In this document: positions 1 through 6,871 of the stretch, in pieces
Layout of the letters: each line of letters starts with the position of its first letter
How positions within the stretch are numbered: the first letter of the stretch is position 1
Origin: Pseudomonas sp. UBA1879
Lineage (GTDB): Bacteria > Pseudomonadota > Gammaproteobacteria > Pseudomonadales > Pseudomonadaceae
NCBI RefSeq assembly: GCF_002338065.1
Contig: NZ_DDHJ01000021.1
Span: forward strand, 1 to 64,000
DNA: 64,000 nt
Direction: 5' to 3'
The notes under the pieces: model-generated
What the model was told of the DNA's origin: nothing
What the model saw: only the letters and a program-made list of their open reading frames with translations
Database searches by the model: none
Made by a program: the position numbers and the translations under genes

Positions 1-1
1 T

Positions 2-712
2 AGCAAAACCGGCGCCAGACTGTATGACTGCAAGGGCGAAGGGGAGCAAACGTGTAACGGTCAATATAGTGCTGCCAAAGACGGTTCTGCTAGACTGGGC
101 TCGCTGCTTGATTCTTTCGCGCTAACCGCTGATGAGAAGGCCGTACTCGGTCATTTCCAAGACATCAATCACAACGATGAACGAGTGGCTGGCCATGCTT
201 GGCTACAGTCATTCTGGAGCGAGTCTGGGATTGCGGGTGGGATACTGGGTGGTGGTGCTGCGGCACTTGCAGCTGCGGAGAGGACGGTAGCGGCCGAGGC
301 CTCGATGGGGGTTGGTGCAAAAGGGGAGGTGTCCGGTCTTCTTCCAAAACCTGGCGCTACATCTATTCCAGCAAGTGGCGTAGGCGCTGGTGCAGCATTT
401 AGGGTAGATTCGAAGCAGCTAGGTAAAAAACTCGGTAAGCACGTTGAAGATTTCGGCGGCAATGCGGCTAGTCCAGCAGATCGTAAAATGGTACTCGATA
501 AAATTCATGACGTTGGCAGTAACCCTGAAAAGGTAGTCCCTGGTACTTTTGCTGGGCAAGGGGCAAATGGCGCACGGGGTGATGTGTTTTTCAGAGTTAA
601 GGGCAATGATGTGGTTGTTACCAAGCCTGATGGAACGTTCGTTACTATCCTGAAGGATGGGGTAACTCAGAATCCATCTGTACAGAGCGCATTGAAGGGG
701 GGTGTCAGGTAA
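2..712 (+). CDS. C-terminal end of a polymorphic (CDI-like) toxin, partial
   Basis: The frame is open from base 2, so the protein begins before the window; about 236 residues are visible. A Gly/Ala-rich linker lies around nucleotides 230-400. After it comes a compact, hydrophilic last ~100 residues starting near VDSKQLGKKLGKHVEDFGG, with GQGANGARGDVFFRVKGNDVV and a VTKPDGTFVTILKDG stretch. This end resembles small C-terminal toxin domains of filamentous-haemagglutinin/CdiA-type polymorphic toxins; I cannot name the exact toxin family, and a nuclease is only an inference. No VENN motif is seen in the visible part. The stop overlaps the next start by one base (TAATG), the arrangement expected for a toxin and its immunity gene. 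The delivery domains would lie upstream of the window. Confidence 0.65.
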   Translation, partial: SKTGARLYDCKGEGEQTCNGQYSAAKDGSARLGSLLDSFALTADEKAVLGHFQDINHNDERVAGHAWLQSFWSESGIAGGILGGGAAALAAAERTVAAEASMGVGAKGEVSGLLPKPGATSIPASGVGAGAAFRVDSKQLGKKLGKHVEDFGGNAASPADRKMVLDKIHDVGSNPEKVVPGTFAGQGANGARGDVFFRVKGNDVVVTKPDGTFVTILKDGVTQNPSVQSALKGGVR

Positions 713-1182
713 TGAACTCCCCTAGACTTATGATTGCTTGGCTGTTAACAGTGCTCGGTAAGAAACTGCTGTCAGTAAATGCTCTATTCCATGTTTTCTC
801 TTCCGAGAGGGATTCTGCGCCTCAAGAGGTTGGCCTTCTATTTGAAAGCTCTGAAGTTGGGAAGCTTTATGGCGGACCTGATGGTGCATCTATCTGTTTT
901 TCTTTGAATCCGATTTCAAGCTGCGATCTAGGCGAGTACGGTAGACAGGACATTTTTTGTATTTCTGGTGAGCTTTATTTCTCCGATGTTGTAGGTAGGA
1001 GGTTAGTATCAGTATCACTTGTACAGTCCTTAGCAGAAAACGTAGTGATAGGCGTTGTTCTCTCGTTTGATAACGATTTTTGCCTGTCCATTTTGAACTT
1101 AGGTGATGAGCTTTATATCTATGATAAGATCCCAGAGGAAATAGTGATCAGTGAGGGGGTGAGCCTTGCCTCTGTGAGTTAA
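712..1182 (+). CDS. Probable cognate immunity protein of the upstream toxin
   Basis: A 156-residue protein of unrecognised family. It starts on the ATG that shares its A with the toxin's TAA stop, so the two are translationally coupled. Base composition is clearly more AT-rich than the rest of the window, with many TTT, TCT, GAT and GTA codons, which is usual for horizontally exchanged immunity genes. There is no signal peptide or clear transmembrane segment beyond a mildly hydrophobic first 25 residues. The product is moderately acidic, as expected of a protein that binds a basic toxin domain. The immunity role rests on position, coupling and composition, not on homology. Confidence 0.55.
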   Translation: MNSPRLMIAWLLTVLGKKLLSVNALFHVFSSERDSAPQEVGLLFESSEVGKLYGGPDGASICFSLNPISSCDLGEYGRQDIFCISGELYFSDVVGRRLVSVSLVQSLAENVVIGVVLSFDNDFCLSILNLGDELYIYDKIPEEIVISEGVSLASVS

Positions 1183-2035
1183 TGGTGCAAAACAGGAGCA
1201 AAATCTCAATACACAACACGCACCCCGCCCGGGGTAGATATTTATTTCTAGATCAAAGAGTTAGCATGTTTTCATGTTAAATGGCTGCTATGCTTTTGTA
1301 ATACAAAGCGAGTGTTTAACCCAGCAAGCACTGAAGTGATTTGTAGAGCTTTTTTTATACACAGCGGCAGCACCACAGAACTGGTCCTTTTTTCAAGGTC
1401 AGCCCGTTTTATTGGCCCCACAAGCTGTCTTTTTAGTCGCAGCTTGTGTCCACCGCTTGGCGTCGTGCATGTGCAGTACGCTGCTGATAACTGTCTCCAG
1501 AGCTTCGCGCTCTTTGTCATCCAGCTTGGAAATGGCCTCGAACTGAGGTTTTAGGCGGTCATCCGGCCCACGTTCTCCCTCATCAAATAGCAGCATATCG
1601 GCGCTGACACTCAGAGCCAGAAGGGAGGTAAGAGCATCTGGTCGTTGGATTTCCCAAAGGTTATGAATAATATCTGTGGATCACTCATCAGAAGTACGCA
1701 ACCATCTGCTTGGGCCAAGCAAGAACTTTTGAAAGTTCTTGTAGGCTCTTCACATCGTTGAACTTGGACATTACCTCAGCCATCGTTCAACGATCCTTAT
1801 TTTTCAATTGAACATAGATGCAAAACTTCGCCAACATCGCAGTGACAGCCGGTACCCCCGAGCTAGAATGCAAAAAATTCGGTGTCCCTGAGTATAGGTG
1901 CGTTAAGCTTCGCCATAGGCGGCGCTGCTCACATTGAGTCAACTATTGCACCGATAACGATACGGTTCTTGCGCCAAGATTGCACTTCAGACCTGCAAAA
2001 CCCGCCAATCACAGCGGGTTCATGCAACACCCAAA
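1183..2035. other. 850-base gene-poor spacer
   Basis: The stretch between the immunity gene and the oxidoreductase is more AT-rich than its surroundings. It holds the remnant of an XRE-type regulator (about 1399-1665, minus strand). It also holds a 31-codon open frame on the minus strand at 1688-1783 (starting MAEVMSKFNDVKSLQELS), which I cannot assign. No tRNA, transposase or clear attachment repeat is visible. It looks like the edge of an accessory island decaying into core genes. Confidence 0.5.
1399..1665 (-). pseudogene. Remnant of an XRE-family (Cro/CI-type) regulator
   Basis: Reading the minus strand from about 1665 gives RPDALTSLLALSVSADML, then LLFDEGERGPDD and EREALETVISSVLHMHDAKRW. 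This matches the C-terminal half of a common Pseudomonas helix-turn-helix XRE protein that ends with SVSADMLLFDEGERGPDD-type sequence. The N-terminal DNA-binding half is missing, and upstream bases do not continue the frame into a helix-turn-helix. An internal ATG gives an apparent 65-residue ORF, but it is best read as a truncated gene. Such regulators often come from prophages or genomic islands. Confidence 0.6.
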
Positions 2036-3013
2036 TCACCTAACTCCAACCACCACCTTCCCAACCGCCTTTCTCTGCCCCAACGAATCAATCGCCTCAC
2101 CTGCCTGGTCCAGCGGATACACCTTCGACACCAGCGGCTTCAACTTTCCTTCGCTGAACCAGTTGAACAGCTGTTGAAAGTTCGCGGCGTTGTCCTGCGG
2201 TTGGCGCTGAGCGAAGGAGCCCCAGAACACGCCGACCACCGAGGCACCTTTTAATAGCGCGAGGTTGACGGGCAGTTCGGGGATGCGGCCGCTGGCGAAG
2301 CCGACGACGAGGAGGCGGCCGTTCCAGGCGATGGAGCGGATGGCCTGGTCGAAGAGGTCGCCGCCGACAGGGTCGTAGATGACGTCGACGCCGTTGCCAT
2401 TTGTGAGGCGTTTGAGTTCGTCTTTGAGGTTGGTTTCGCTGTAGTTGATGAGGTCATCGGCGCCGCCGTTTTTGGCGACGTCGAGTTTGTCGGCGCTGCT
2501 GGCGGCGGCGATGACGCGGGCGCCGAGGGCTTTGCCGATTTCAACGGCGGCCAGGCCCACGCCGCCAGAGGCGCCGAGCACAAGCAGGGTTTCACCGGGT
2601 TGCAGGTTGGCGCGCTGTTTGAGGGCGTGCATTGAGGTGCCGTAGGTCATGCTGAAAGCTGCGGCGGTGGTGAAGTCCATCGCCTCGGGAATTGGTAGGA
2701 CGTTGTAACCCGCCACGGCGATCTGTTCGGCGAAACTGCCCCAGCCGGTGAGTGCCATGACGCGGTCACCGACTTTCAGGTGGCTGACTTTTTCACCCAC
2801 AGCGGCCACGACGCCCGAGGCTTCGCCGCCTGGTGAGAAGGGAAAGGGCGGTTTGAATTGATACTTGCCCTCGATGATCAGCGTGTCGGGGAAGTTGACC
2901 CCTGCGGCGTGCACGTTTAGCAGAATCTCGTTTTTCTTGGGTTCCGGCACCGGAATGTCCTCCAGCACCAGGTTTTCGGCAGGGCCGAAGGCTTTACAGA
3001 GCACGGCTTTCAT
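2036..3013 (-). CDS. NADPH:quinone oxidoreductase-like MDR dehydrogenase
   Basis: A 325-residue medium-chain dehydrogenase/reductase. The N-terminal GroES-like domain (residues 1-120) carries FPDTLIIEGKYQ, typical of the quinone reductase/zeta-crystallin branch. The Rossmann motif GASGGVG is at residues 147-153. The cysteine cluster of zinc-binding alcohol dehydrogenases is absent, so it should be a zinc-independent NADPH oxidoreductase that reduces quinones or enoyl-type substrates in the cytoplasm. Length fits the family. It stands alone, with the divergent FliL-domain gene beyond its 5' end. The natural substrate cannot be read from sequence. Confidence 0.85.
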   Translation of the reverse strand: MKAVLCKAFGPAENLVLEDIPVPEPKKNEILLNVHAAGVNFPDTLIIEGKYQFKPPFPFSPGGEASGVVAAVGEKVSHLKVGDRVMALTGWGSFAEQIAVAGYNVLPIPEAMDFTTAAAFSMTYGTSMHALKQRANLQPGETLLVLGASGGVGLAAVEIGKALGARVIAAASSADKLDVAKNGGADDLINYSETNLKDELKRLTNGNGVDVIYDPVGGDLFDQAIRSIAWNGRLLVVGFASGRIPELPVNLALLKGASVVGVFWGSFAQRQPQDNAANFQQLFNWFSEGKLKPLVSKVYPLDQAGEAIDSLGQRKAVGKVVVGVR

Positions 3014-3148
3014 TCGGGACTATTCCTTTTCCAGTGATGGCCGATAAGTGTAGGTAGGGCAACTGTGGGGTCAATGAGCATGCCCCGGCCTGATAGGCGT
3101 GCATAAGCTGGAGTAAGCTATGGCGCGAACCGGACGAGGAGTGGGACT

Positions 3149-3556
3149 GTGAAAGCGTGGATTCTGATGTTGTTGGCGTTGTCGGCGCCTGTGCTGGCCA
3201 ACGAAGAGGGCGGCGAGAAAGATGACCCGAACAAGGTGTCGTACGTCGCGTTGACGCCCCCGTTCGTGGGCAACTATGCGCTGGATGGCAGCCCCAAGTT
3301 GCACGTCTATAAAGCTGACGTGGCCCTGCGTGTCACTGGCGCCGAGGCGCAAAAACTGGTCAAAGCGAATGAGCCTTTGATCCGCAATCAGTTGGTGGCG
3401 CTGTTCACGCAGCAGACCATCGAGAGCATGAGCAACGTCGACGCCAAAGAAAAACTGCGTCAGGAAGCGTTGAAACAAACCCAGCAGGTGCTGAGCCAGG
3501 AAACGGGCAAGCCGGTGGTGGACGATTTGCTGTTTAACAACTTCATCGCGCAATAA
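3149..3556 (+). CDS. Exported FliL-domain protein
   Basis: 135 residues starting at GTG, chosen because GAGGAG sits just upstream. A short signal peptide (residues 1-17, ending VLA) is followed by an acidic stretch EEGGEKDD. The FliL-like domain then has the recognisable VSYVALTPPFVGNY start, TGAEAQKLVKANEPLIRNQL in the middle and an RQEALKQTQQVL helix near the end. Unlike flagellar FliL it has a cleavable-looking signal instead of a membrane anchor, and no flagellar genes are nearby. It is probably a periplasmic FliL paralogue of unknown role; direct involvement in motility is not shown. Confidence 0.75.
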   Translation: MKAWILMLLALSAPVLANEEGGEKDDPNKVSYVALTPPFVGNYALDGSPKLHVYKADVALRVTGAEAQKLVKANEPLIRNQLVALFTQQTIESMSNVDAKEKLRQEALKQTQQVLSQETGKPVVDDLLFNNFIAQ

Positions 3557-3572
3557 ACGCCGGTATGAAACG

Positions 3573-3660
3573 GTAGGAGTGAGCTTGCGCGCGATTGCGT
3601 AGTGTCTGTTTGCCGATCACTCGCTGATACAGCGCTATAGCGCGCAAACTCACTCCTACA
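3573..3660. repeat. REP doublet
   Basis: Two inverted REP units: GTAGGAGTGAGCTTGCGCGC at the left and its complement GCGCGCAAACTCACTCCTAC at the right, about 45 bases apart. It lies between the convergent FliL-domain and EVE genes, where it may end transcripts. Confidence 0.75.
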
Positions 3661-3680
3661 GGTAAAAGGCGCTTGACCCT

Positions 3681-4130
3681 TCAGCGCAACGCCAACACCG
3701 CCGCCCATTGCTCGGGCGTAACCGGCATGACGGAAAGACGGCTGCCTTTTTGAATCAGTGGCAGTTGCTCTAATGCCGTCTGCTGTTTCAGATAACCCAA
3801 GCCCAACACCTTCGGAAATGTCTCCACGAACGCCACATCGATGGCGCTCCACGGATTCTTCTCATCATTGGCTTTGGCGTCGAAGTAATGACTGTTTTGG
3901 TCCAGCGCCGTTGGATCGGGATAAGCCGTTCTGACGATTTTTCCAATGCCGGCGATACCCGGTTCGGGACAGCTGGAGTGGTAGAAGAAGAATTCGTCAT
4001 CGGTTGCCATGGCACGTAAAAAATTGCGTGCCTGATAATTGCGAACGCCATCCCAACGGGTTTGGCCGAGAGTTTGCAAGCCAGTGATGGACAGCTCATC
4101 AGGCTCGGATTTCATCAGCCAATAGGCCAT
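3681..4130 (-). CDS. EVE domain-containing protein
   Basis: 149 residues, almost entirely one EVE domain (PUA-like fold). Visible family marks are the MAYWLMKSEPDELSI start, TRWDGVRNYQARNFLR, DDEFFFYHSSCPEPGIAGIG and the PWSAIDVAF segment. EVE proteins bind modified bases in DNA or RNA through an aromatic pocket; in bacteria the physiological target of stand-alone members is mostly unknown. The length is normal for the family. Its 5' region faces the small membrane-peptide gene across a spacer holding a perfect palindrome. Confidence 0.9.
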   Translation of the reverse strand: MAYWLMKSEPDELSITGLQTLGQTRWDGVRNYQARNFLRAMATDDEFFFYHSSCPEPGIAGIGKIVRTAYPDPTALDQNSHYFDAKANDEKNPWSAIDVAFVETFPKVLGLGYLKQQTALEQLPLIQKGSRLSVMPVTPEQWAAVLALR

Positions 4131-4183
4131 GGATTGGGGCTCCTGAAGACGTAATGGACAGGTTGTCCGACGCTTTTATGACA

Positions 4184-4198
4184 AACCGACGGTCGGTT
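4184..4198. promoter_or_regulatory. Operator-like palindrome AACCGAC-G-GTCGGTT
   Basis: A perfect 7-bp inverted repeat around one central base, in the divergent spacer between the EVE gene and the small-peptide gene. ACCGAC/GTCGGT half sites are common in TetR-family operators. No TetR gene is adjacent, so a regulator would act in trans. A chance palindrome is possible. Confidence 0.35.
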
Positions 4199-4325
4199 GA
4201 CGCCAGCATTTGCGTGTTGGGTCACGTTATCGCAGAATGCCGCCGTTTTCAGCGCTACACGTGACGCGGCCTACAGAAAGTTGCCGTGGACGTCAGCTTT
4301 TTGATTTGCCAAAGGGGGGCAATCA

Positions 4326-4466
4326 ATGCAACGCAAGCCGGATTTACTATGGATTTTGGTCATTTTGTTCGGCTTGGGCATTGTCACCACGGGTTACGCA
4401 CAAAGTTTGTGGTCCGCGAAGTCGGATGCACCGGTAGAAGTCACTCAGCAACAACCTCGTCGATAA
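4326..4466 (+). CDS. Small single-pass membrane peptide, 46 residues
   Basis: Starts MQRKPDLLWILVILFGLG and ends in TQQQPRR. It has one hydrophobic segment (about residues 7-25) followed by a short polar tail. The start is supported by the purine-rich AAAGGGGGGC just upstream. A positively charged N-terminus before the segment suggests either a signal anchor or a cleavable signal with a site after GYA (residue 25). From memory, very similar short proteins occur in other Pseudomonas, usually annotated only as hypothetical. The function is unknown. Confidence 0.65.
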   Translation: MQRKPDLLWILVILFGLGIVTTGYAQSLWSAKSDAPVEVTQQQPRR

Positions 4467-4492
4467 AGCGGAATTTGAGCTGACTCGATGAC

Positions 4493-4583
4493 TGTGAGAG
4501 TGAGCTTGCTCACGAAAGGGGCAGTTCACTCACCGCATAGTTTGCGTTTGTAACACCGCATTCGTAAGCAAACTCACTCCCAC
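4493..4583. repeat. REP doublet
   Basis: Left unit GTGAGAGTGAGCTTGCTCACGAA and right unit TTCGTAAGCAAACTCACTCC in inverted orientation, between the small-peptide gene and fau, which converge here. Confidence 0.7.
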
Positions 4584-4622
4584 AAAGCCTGCGTCAGCCG
4601 AGCAATCAGGCGCTGATCCTGT

Positions 4623-5249
4623 TCACGCCATATACCAACGCTTGTCTGACACCGTTCCCTGCAACGGCACATCCCAATTGGCCACTGCCAGCCTTTCAAC
4701 TTTCTGACACTCATGCGCCAAGCCGAGCAGCACCGGTTTTTGCCAGGCTTTTCGACGAGCCTGGTACGCCAGACTGCGATCGTAGAAGCCACCGCCCATA
4801 CCGAGCCGGCCGCCCTGATCATCGAAGCCAACGAGGGGCATCAGAATCAGATCCAGTGCCCAGATTTTGCGTTGTTGTCGCGGGTTGATGTGTGGCTCAG
4901 GAATGCGAAATCGATTGGGCTTGAACCTGTCCCCCGGCCGCACTCTCTGAAAGACCATCTTTGTCCGTGGCCACGCGCTGAGCACCGGCAGATAAGTCGC
5001 CTTTCCGCGACGCTGGGCTTCACGCAGCAACAGGCGTGGATCGATTTCGCCGTCCATCGGAAGGTATAGAGAAACATGCCTGGCGCGACGGAAAAGCGGG
5101 TTTTGCGCGAGTTGCCGGTACAAACCTTGCGCCGCCTGTCGCTGTTCTGCGGGTGTGAGCGAGCGGCGAGCCTTACGCAAAAGGCGGCGCAGTTGAGGTC
5201 GGGAGAGGTTGGCAGAATCGTTCAGGGAAGCGGCGCCAGAGGCAGTCAT
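4623..5249 (-). CDS. fau: 5-formyltetrahydrofolate cyclo-ligase
   Basis: 208 residues from the ATG at 5249 (MTASGAASLN); a longer open frame upstream runs into the 6S RNA gene and is not used. The enzyme converts 5-formyl-THF to 5,10-methenyl-THF using ATP, returning stored folate to one-carbon metabolism. Visible marks are the basic N-terminal helix RPQLRRLLRKARRSL, the YLPMDGEIDPRLLLREA segment, and the nucleotide-binding GRLGMGGGFYDRSL (residues 147-160). The order zapA, 6S RNA, fau is the classic gammaproteobacterial one, where 6S RNA and fau (ygfA) are cotranscribed. Confidence 0.92.
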   Translation of the reverse strand: MTASGAASLNDSANLSRPQLRRLLRKARRSLTPAEQRQAAQGLYRQLAQNPLFRRARHVSLYLPMDGEIDPRLLLREAQRRGKATYLPVLSAWPRTKMVFQRVRPGDRFKPNRFRIPEPHINPRQQRKIWALDLILMPLVGFDDQGGRLGMGGGFYDRSLAYQARRKAWQKPVLLGLAHECQKVERLAVANWDVPLQGTVSDKRWYMA

Positions 5250-5359
5250 GCAGGCGGGTCCGTGAGGTTTGGAAAATGTACGGGAGACAAGGCAATTTCG
5301 CGATGCTCGTCCCCCGTTTCCATCGCCAGACAGGACGTCTGGCGCCGGTTTGAGAATTT

Positions 5360-5540
5360 GAGACTCCCCGACGAACCGCTGTCGGTGTAGCCCTTGAACC
5401 CGAAAGTTCAAGGTGGAGATTGCAGGAGGCTTTAAGGCTTTCCGTCGAGCGGACATGCACACCAGCCCCAACGTGCAACCCCCGTGGTTGTGCGTATCGG
5501 CTCAGGGACATGACCGACTGGCAAGCACTCCAGGGAGCGA
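5360..5540 (-). ncRNA. ssrS: 6S RNA
   Basis: On the minus strand between zapA and fau the sequence has the conserved 6S landmarks: GTCCCTGAGCCGATA in the 5' half, AAGCCTTAAA in the centre, and CACCTTGAAC...GGGTTCAAGGGCTACA in the 3' half, which are near-identical to E. coli 6S RNA elements. 6S RNA mimics an open promoter and sequesters sigma-70 RNA polymerase in stationary phase. The ends are estimated from a TATACT box and the terminal GGGGAGTC region, so they may be off by several bases. Confidence 0.88.
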
Positions 5541-5545
5541 TGGCC

Positions 5546-5551
5546 AGTATA
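5546..5551 (-). promoter_or_regulatory. Probable -10 box of 6S RNA
   Basis: TATACT on the minus strand about 6-8 bases before the estimated 6S RNA start. No good -35 hexamer is seen at 17 bases. Confidence 0.45.
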
Positions 5552-5570
5552 ACGAATGATGCTCGAACAA

Positions 5571-5888
5571 TCAGCCTTGTGCTTTTGGCTCATCCGTGGC
5601 AAGGACCAGGTCAACGCGGTCCAGAAGATCACGCACTTGCTCGCGGGTCGAACCGCTGGTTTGCGATTCAGGCAGTTCCTGTTTATGCAGCAGGTCGTGC
5701 GTGATGTTCAGGGCTGCCATCACCGCGATGCGATCGGCACCGATGACCTTGCCGCTGCTGCGGATCTCACGCATCTTGCCGTCCAGATAACGGGCGGCGC
5801 TGACCAGATTGGTGCGCTCTTCTTGAGGGCAGATGATCGAATACTCTTTGTCGAGGATTTGCACGGTGATGCTGTTGCCATTACTCAT
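5571..5888 (-). CDS. zapA: Cell division protein ZapA
   Basis: 105 residues. ZapA bundles FtsZ filaments and stabilises the Z-ring at midcell. The N-terminal half has the family pattern ITVQILDKEYSIICPQEE, then LVSAARYLDGKMREIR and DRIAVMAALNI, followed by a C-terminal coiled coil for dimer/tetramer formation. The start ATG overlaps the stop of the upstream TIGR02449 gene by four bases (ATGA), so the two are cotranslated. The 6S RNA gene begins just downstream. Confidence 0.92.
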   Translation of the reverse strand: MSNGNSITVQILDKEYSIICPQEERTNLVSAARYLDGKMREIRSSGKVIGADRIAVMAALNITHDLLHKQELPESQTSGSTREQVRDLLDRVDLVLATDEPKAQG

Positions 5889-6094
5889 GAGTCTTGCTCC
5901 AGGGCCTTGAGGCGCGAAATCATGGACTCGACCTTTTGCCGGGCGATTTCGTTCTTTTCAATGAGGTGAGCGCGTTCCTCGCGCCAGGTTTTTTCCTGAG
6001 CTAATAGGAGTCCGTTTTGACTTTTTAGTTGCTCGACGCGATTGATCAATAATTCCAGTCGAGCCATCAGCGCTTGCAGGTCGTTGTCTTCCAT
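5885..6094 (-). CDS. TIGR02449-type coiled-coil protein (ZapB-like)
   Basis: 69 residues forming almost one continuous coiled coil (LMARLELLINRVEQLKSQN through MISRLKALEQDS). Proteins of this family sit directly before zapA in many gammaproteobacteria and resemble ZapB, which links ZapA to the division site. The four-base overlap with zapA supports a joint role at the Z-ring. That role is inferred from size, structure and position. Confidence 0.85.
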   Translation of the reverse strand: MEDNDLQALMARLELLINRVEQLKSQNGLLLAQEKTWREERAHLIEKNEIARQKVESMISRLKALEQDS

Positions 6095-6244
6095 CGTTTT
6101 CCACTGATTATTTTCTGATGAGTGGTGCAGGAGCTGGCCTCAGGAACTGCCTCAAATATCGCCTGGATAGCTTGGGCGCATCTGCCGGTGCTACGATACA
6201 AGGCCTCCATTCTAGACATTGCGCCGCTTGGCGCCTAGCTGCCC

Positions 6245-6796
6245 ATGCCTAATCAGAATTCCCCGTACAACGCATTCGCCACCCTGCTCAGCAGCGCTGG
6301 TCATCCTGTTTCTCCTGCCGAGTTGCACGGCCTGTTGCTGGGCCGCAGTTGTGCGGGTGCAGGCTTTGACGCCGAAGGCTGGTTCGACGACGCCCACGAG
6401 TTGTTGCAGACCGAGCCCGAGGCCAACGTCCGTCAGGCCCTGATCGGCCTACAGGAAATGGTCAAGAACGAGCTGACTGGCGATGACATGGCCGTCGTGC
6501 TGCTGTTGCCCGGCGACGACGAATCCCTCACCGCACGAACCACTGCCATCGGCCAGTGGTGCCAAGGCTTCCTCCACGGTTTTGCACGCGTAGGCGGACA
6601 GCCCATGAGCGACGATGCCAAGGACGTCCTGCAGGACCTGGCCGCCATTGCCCAGATCCAAGACGCTCTGGAAGACTCTGAAGACGGCGAGAGCGACTAC
6701 ATGGAAGTCATGGAATATCTGCGGGTCGCACCGTTGCTGTTGTTCACCGAGTTCAACACGAAAACGGAACCTGAACCAAAGCCTTCCCTGCACTGA
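6245..6796 (+). CDS. UPF0149 (YgfB/YecA-like) family protein
   Basis: 183 residues, all-helical. Family marks include VSPAELHGLLLGRSCAG near the N-terminus, WCQGFLHGFA in the middle and EYLRVAPLLLFTEF near the C-terminus. From memory, P. aeruginosa YgfB has been linked to control of beta-lactam resistance genes; otherwise the family function is unclear. It is first in the ygfB-pepP-ubiH-ubiI row, the same order as in other gammaproteobacteria, and diverges from the zapA operon. Confidence 0.88.
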   Translation: MPNQNSPYNAFATLLSSAGHPVSPAELHGLLLGRSCAGAGFDAEGWFDDAHELLQTEPEANVRQALIGLQEMVKNELTGDDMAVVLLLPGDDESLTARTTAIGQWCQGFLHGFARVGGQPMSDDAKDVLQDLAAIAQIQDALEDSEDGESDYMEVMEYLRVAPLLLFTEFNTKTEPEPKPSLH

Positions 6797-6871
6797 CTGC
6801 CATCGTTGTCGTCCGGTCCCTTGCCAATCGGCGGGAGACCGGAACATGCCTCCCGAGGACCGCCCCTGCCC

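Noticed and set aside
1688..1783. 31-codon ORF MAEVMSKFNDVKSLQELS...
   Set aside because: Open and with a start codon, but no ribosome-binding site of note and no family recognised; could be chance in an AT-rich region.
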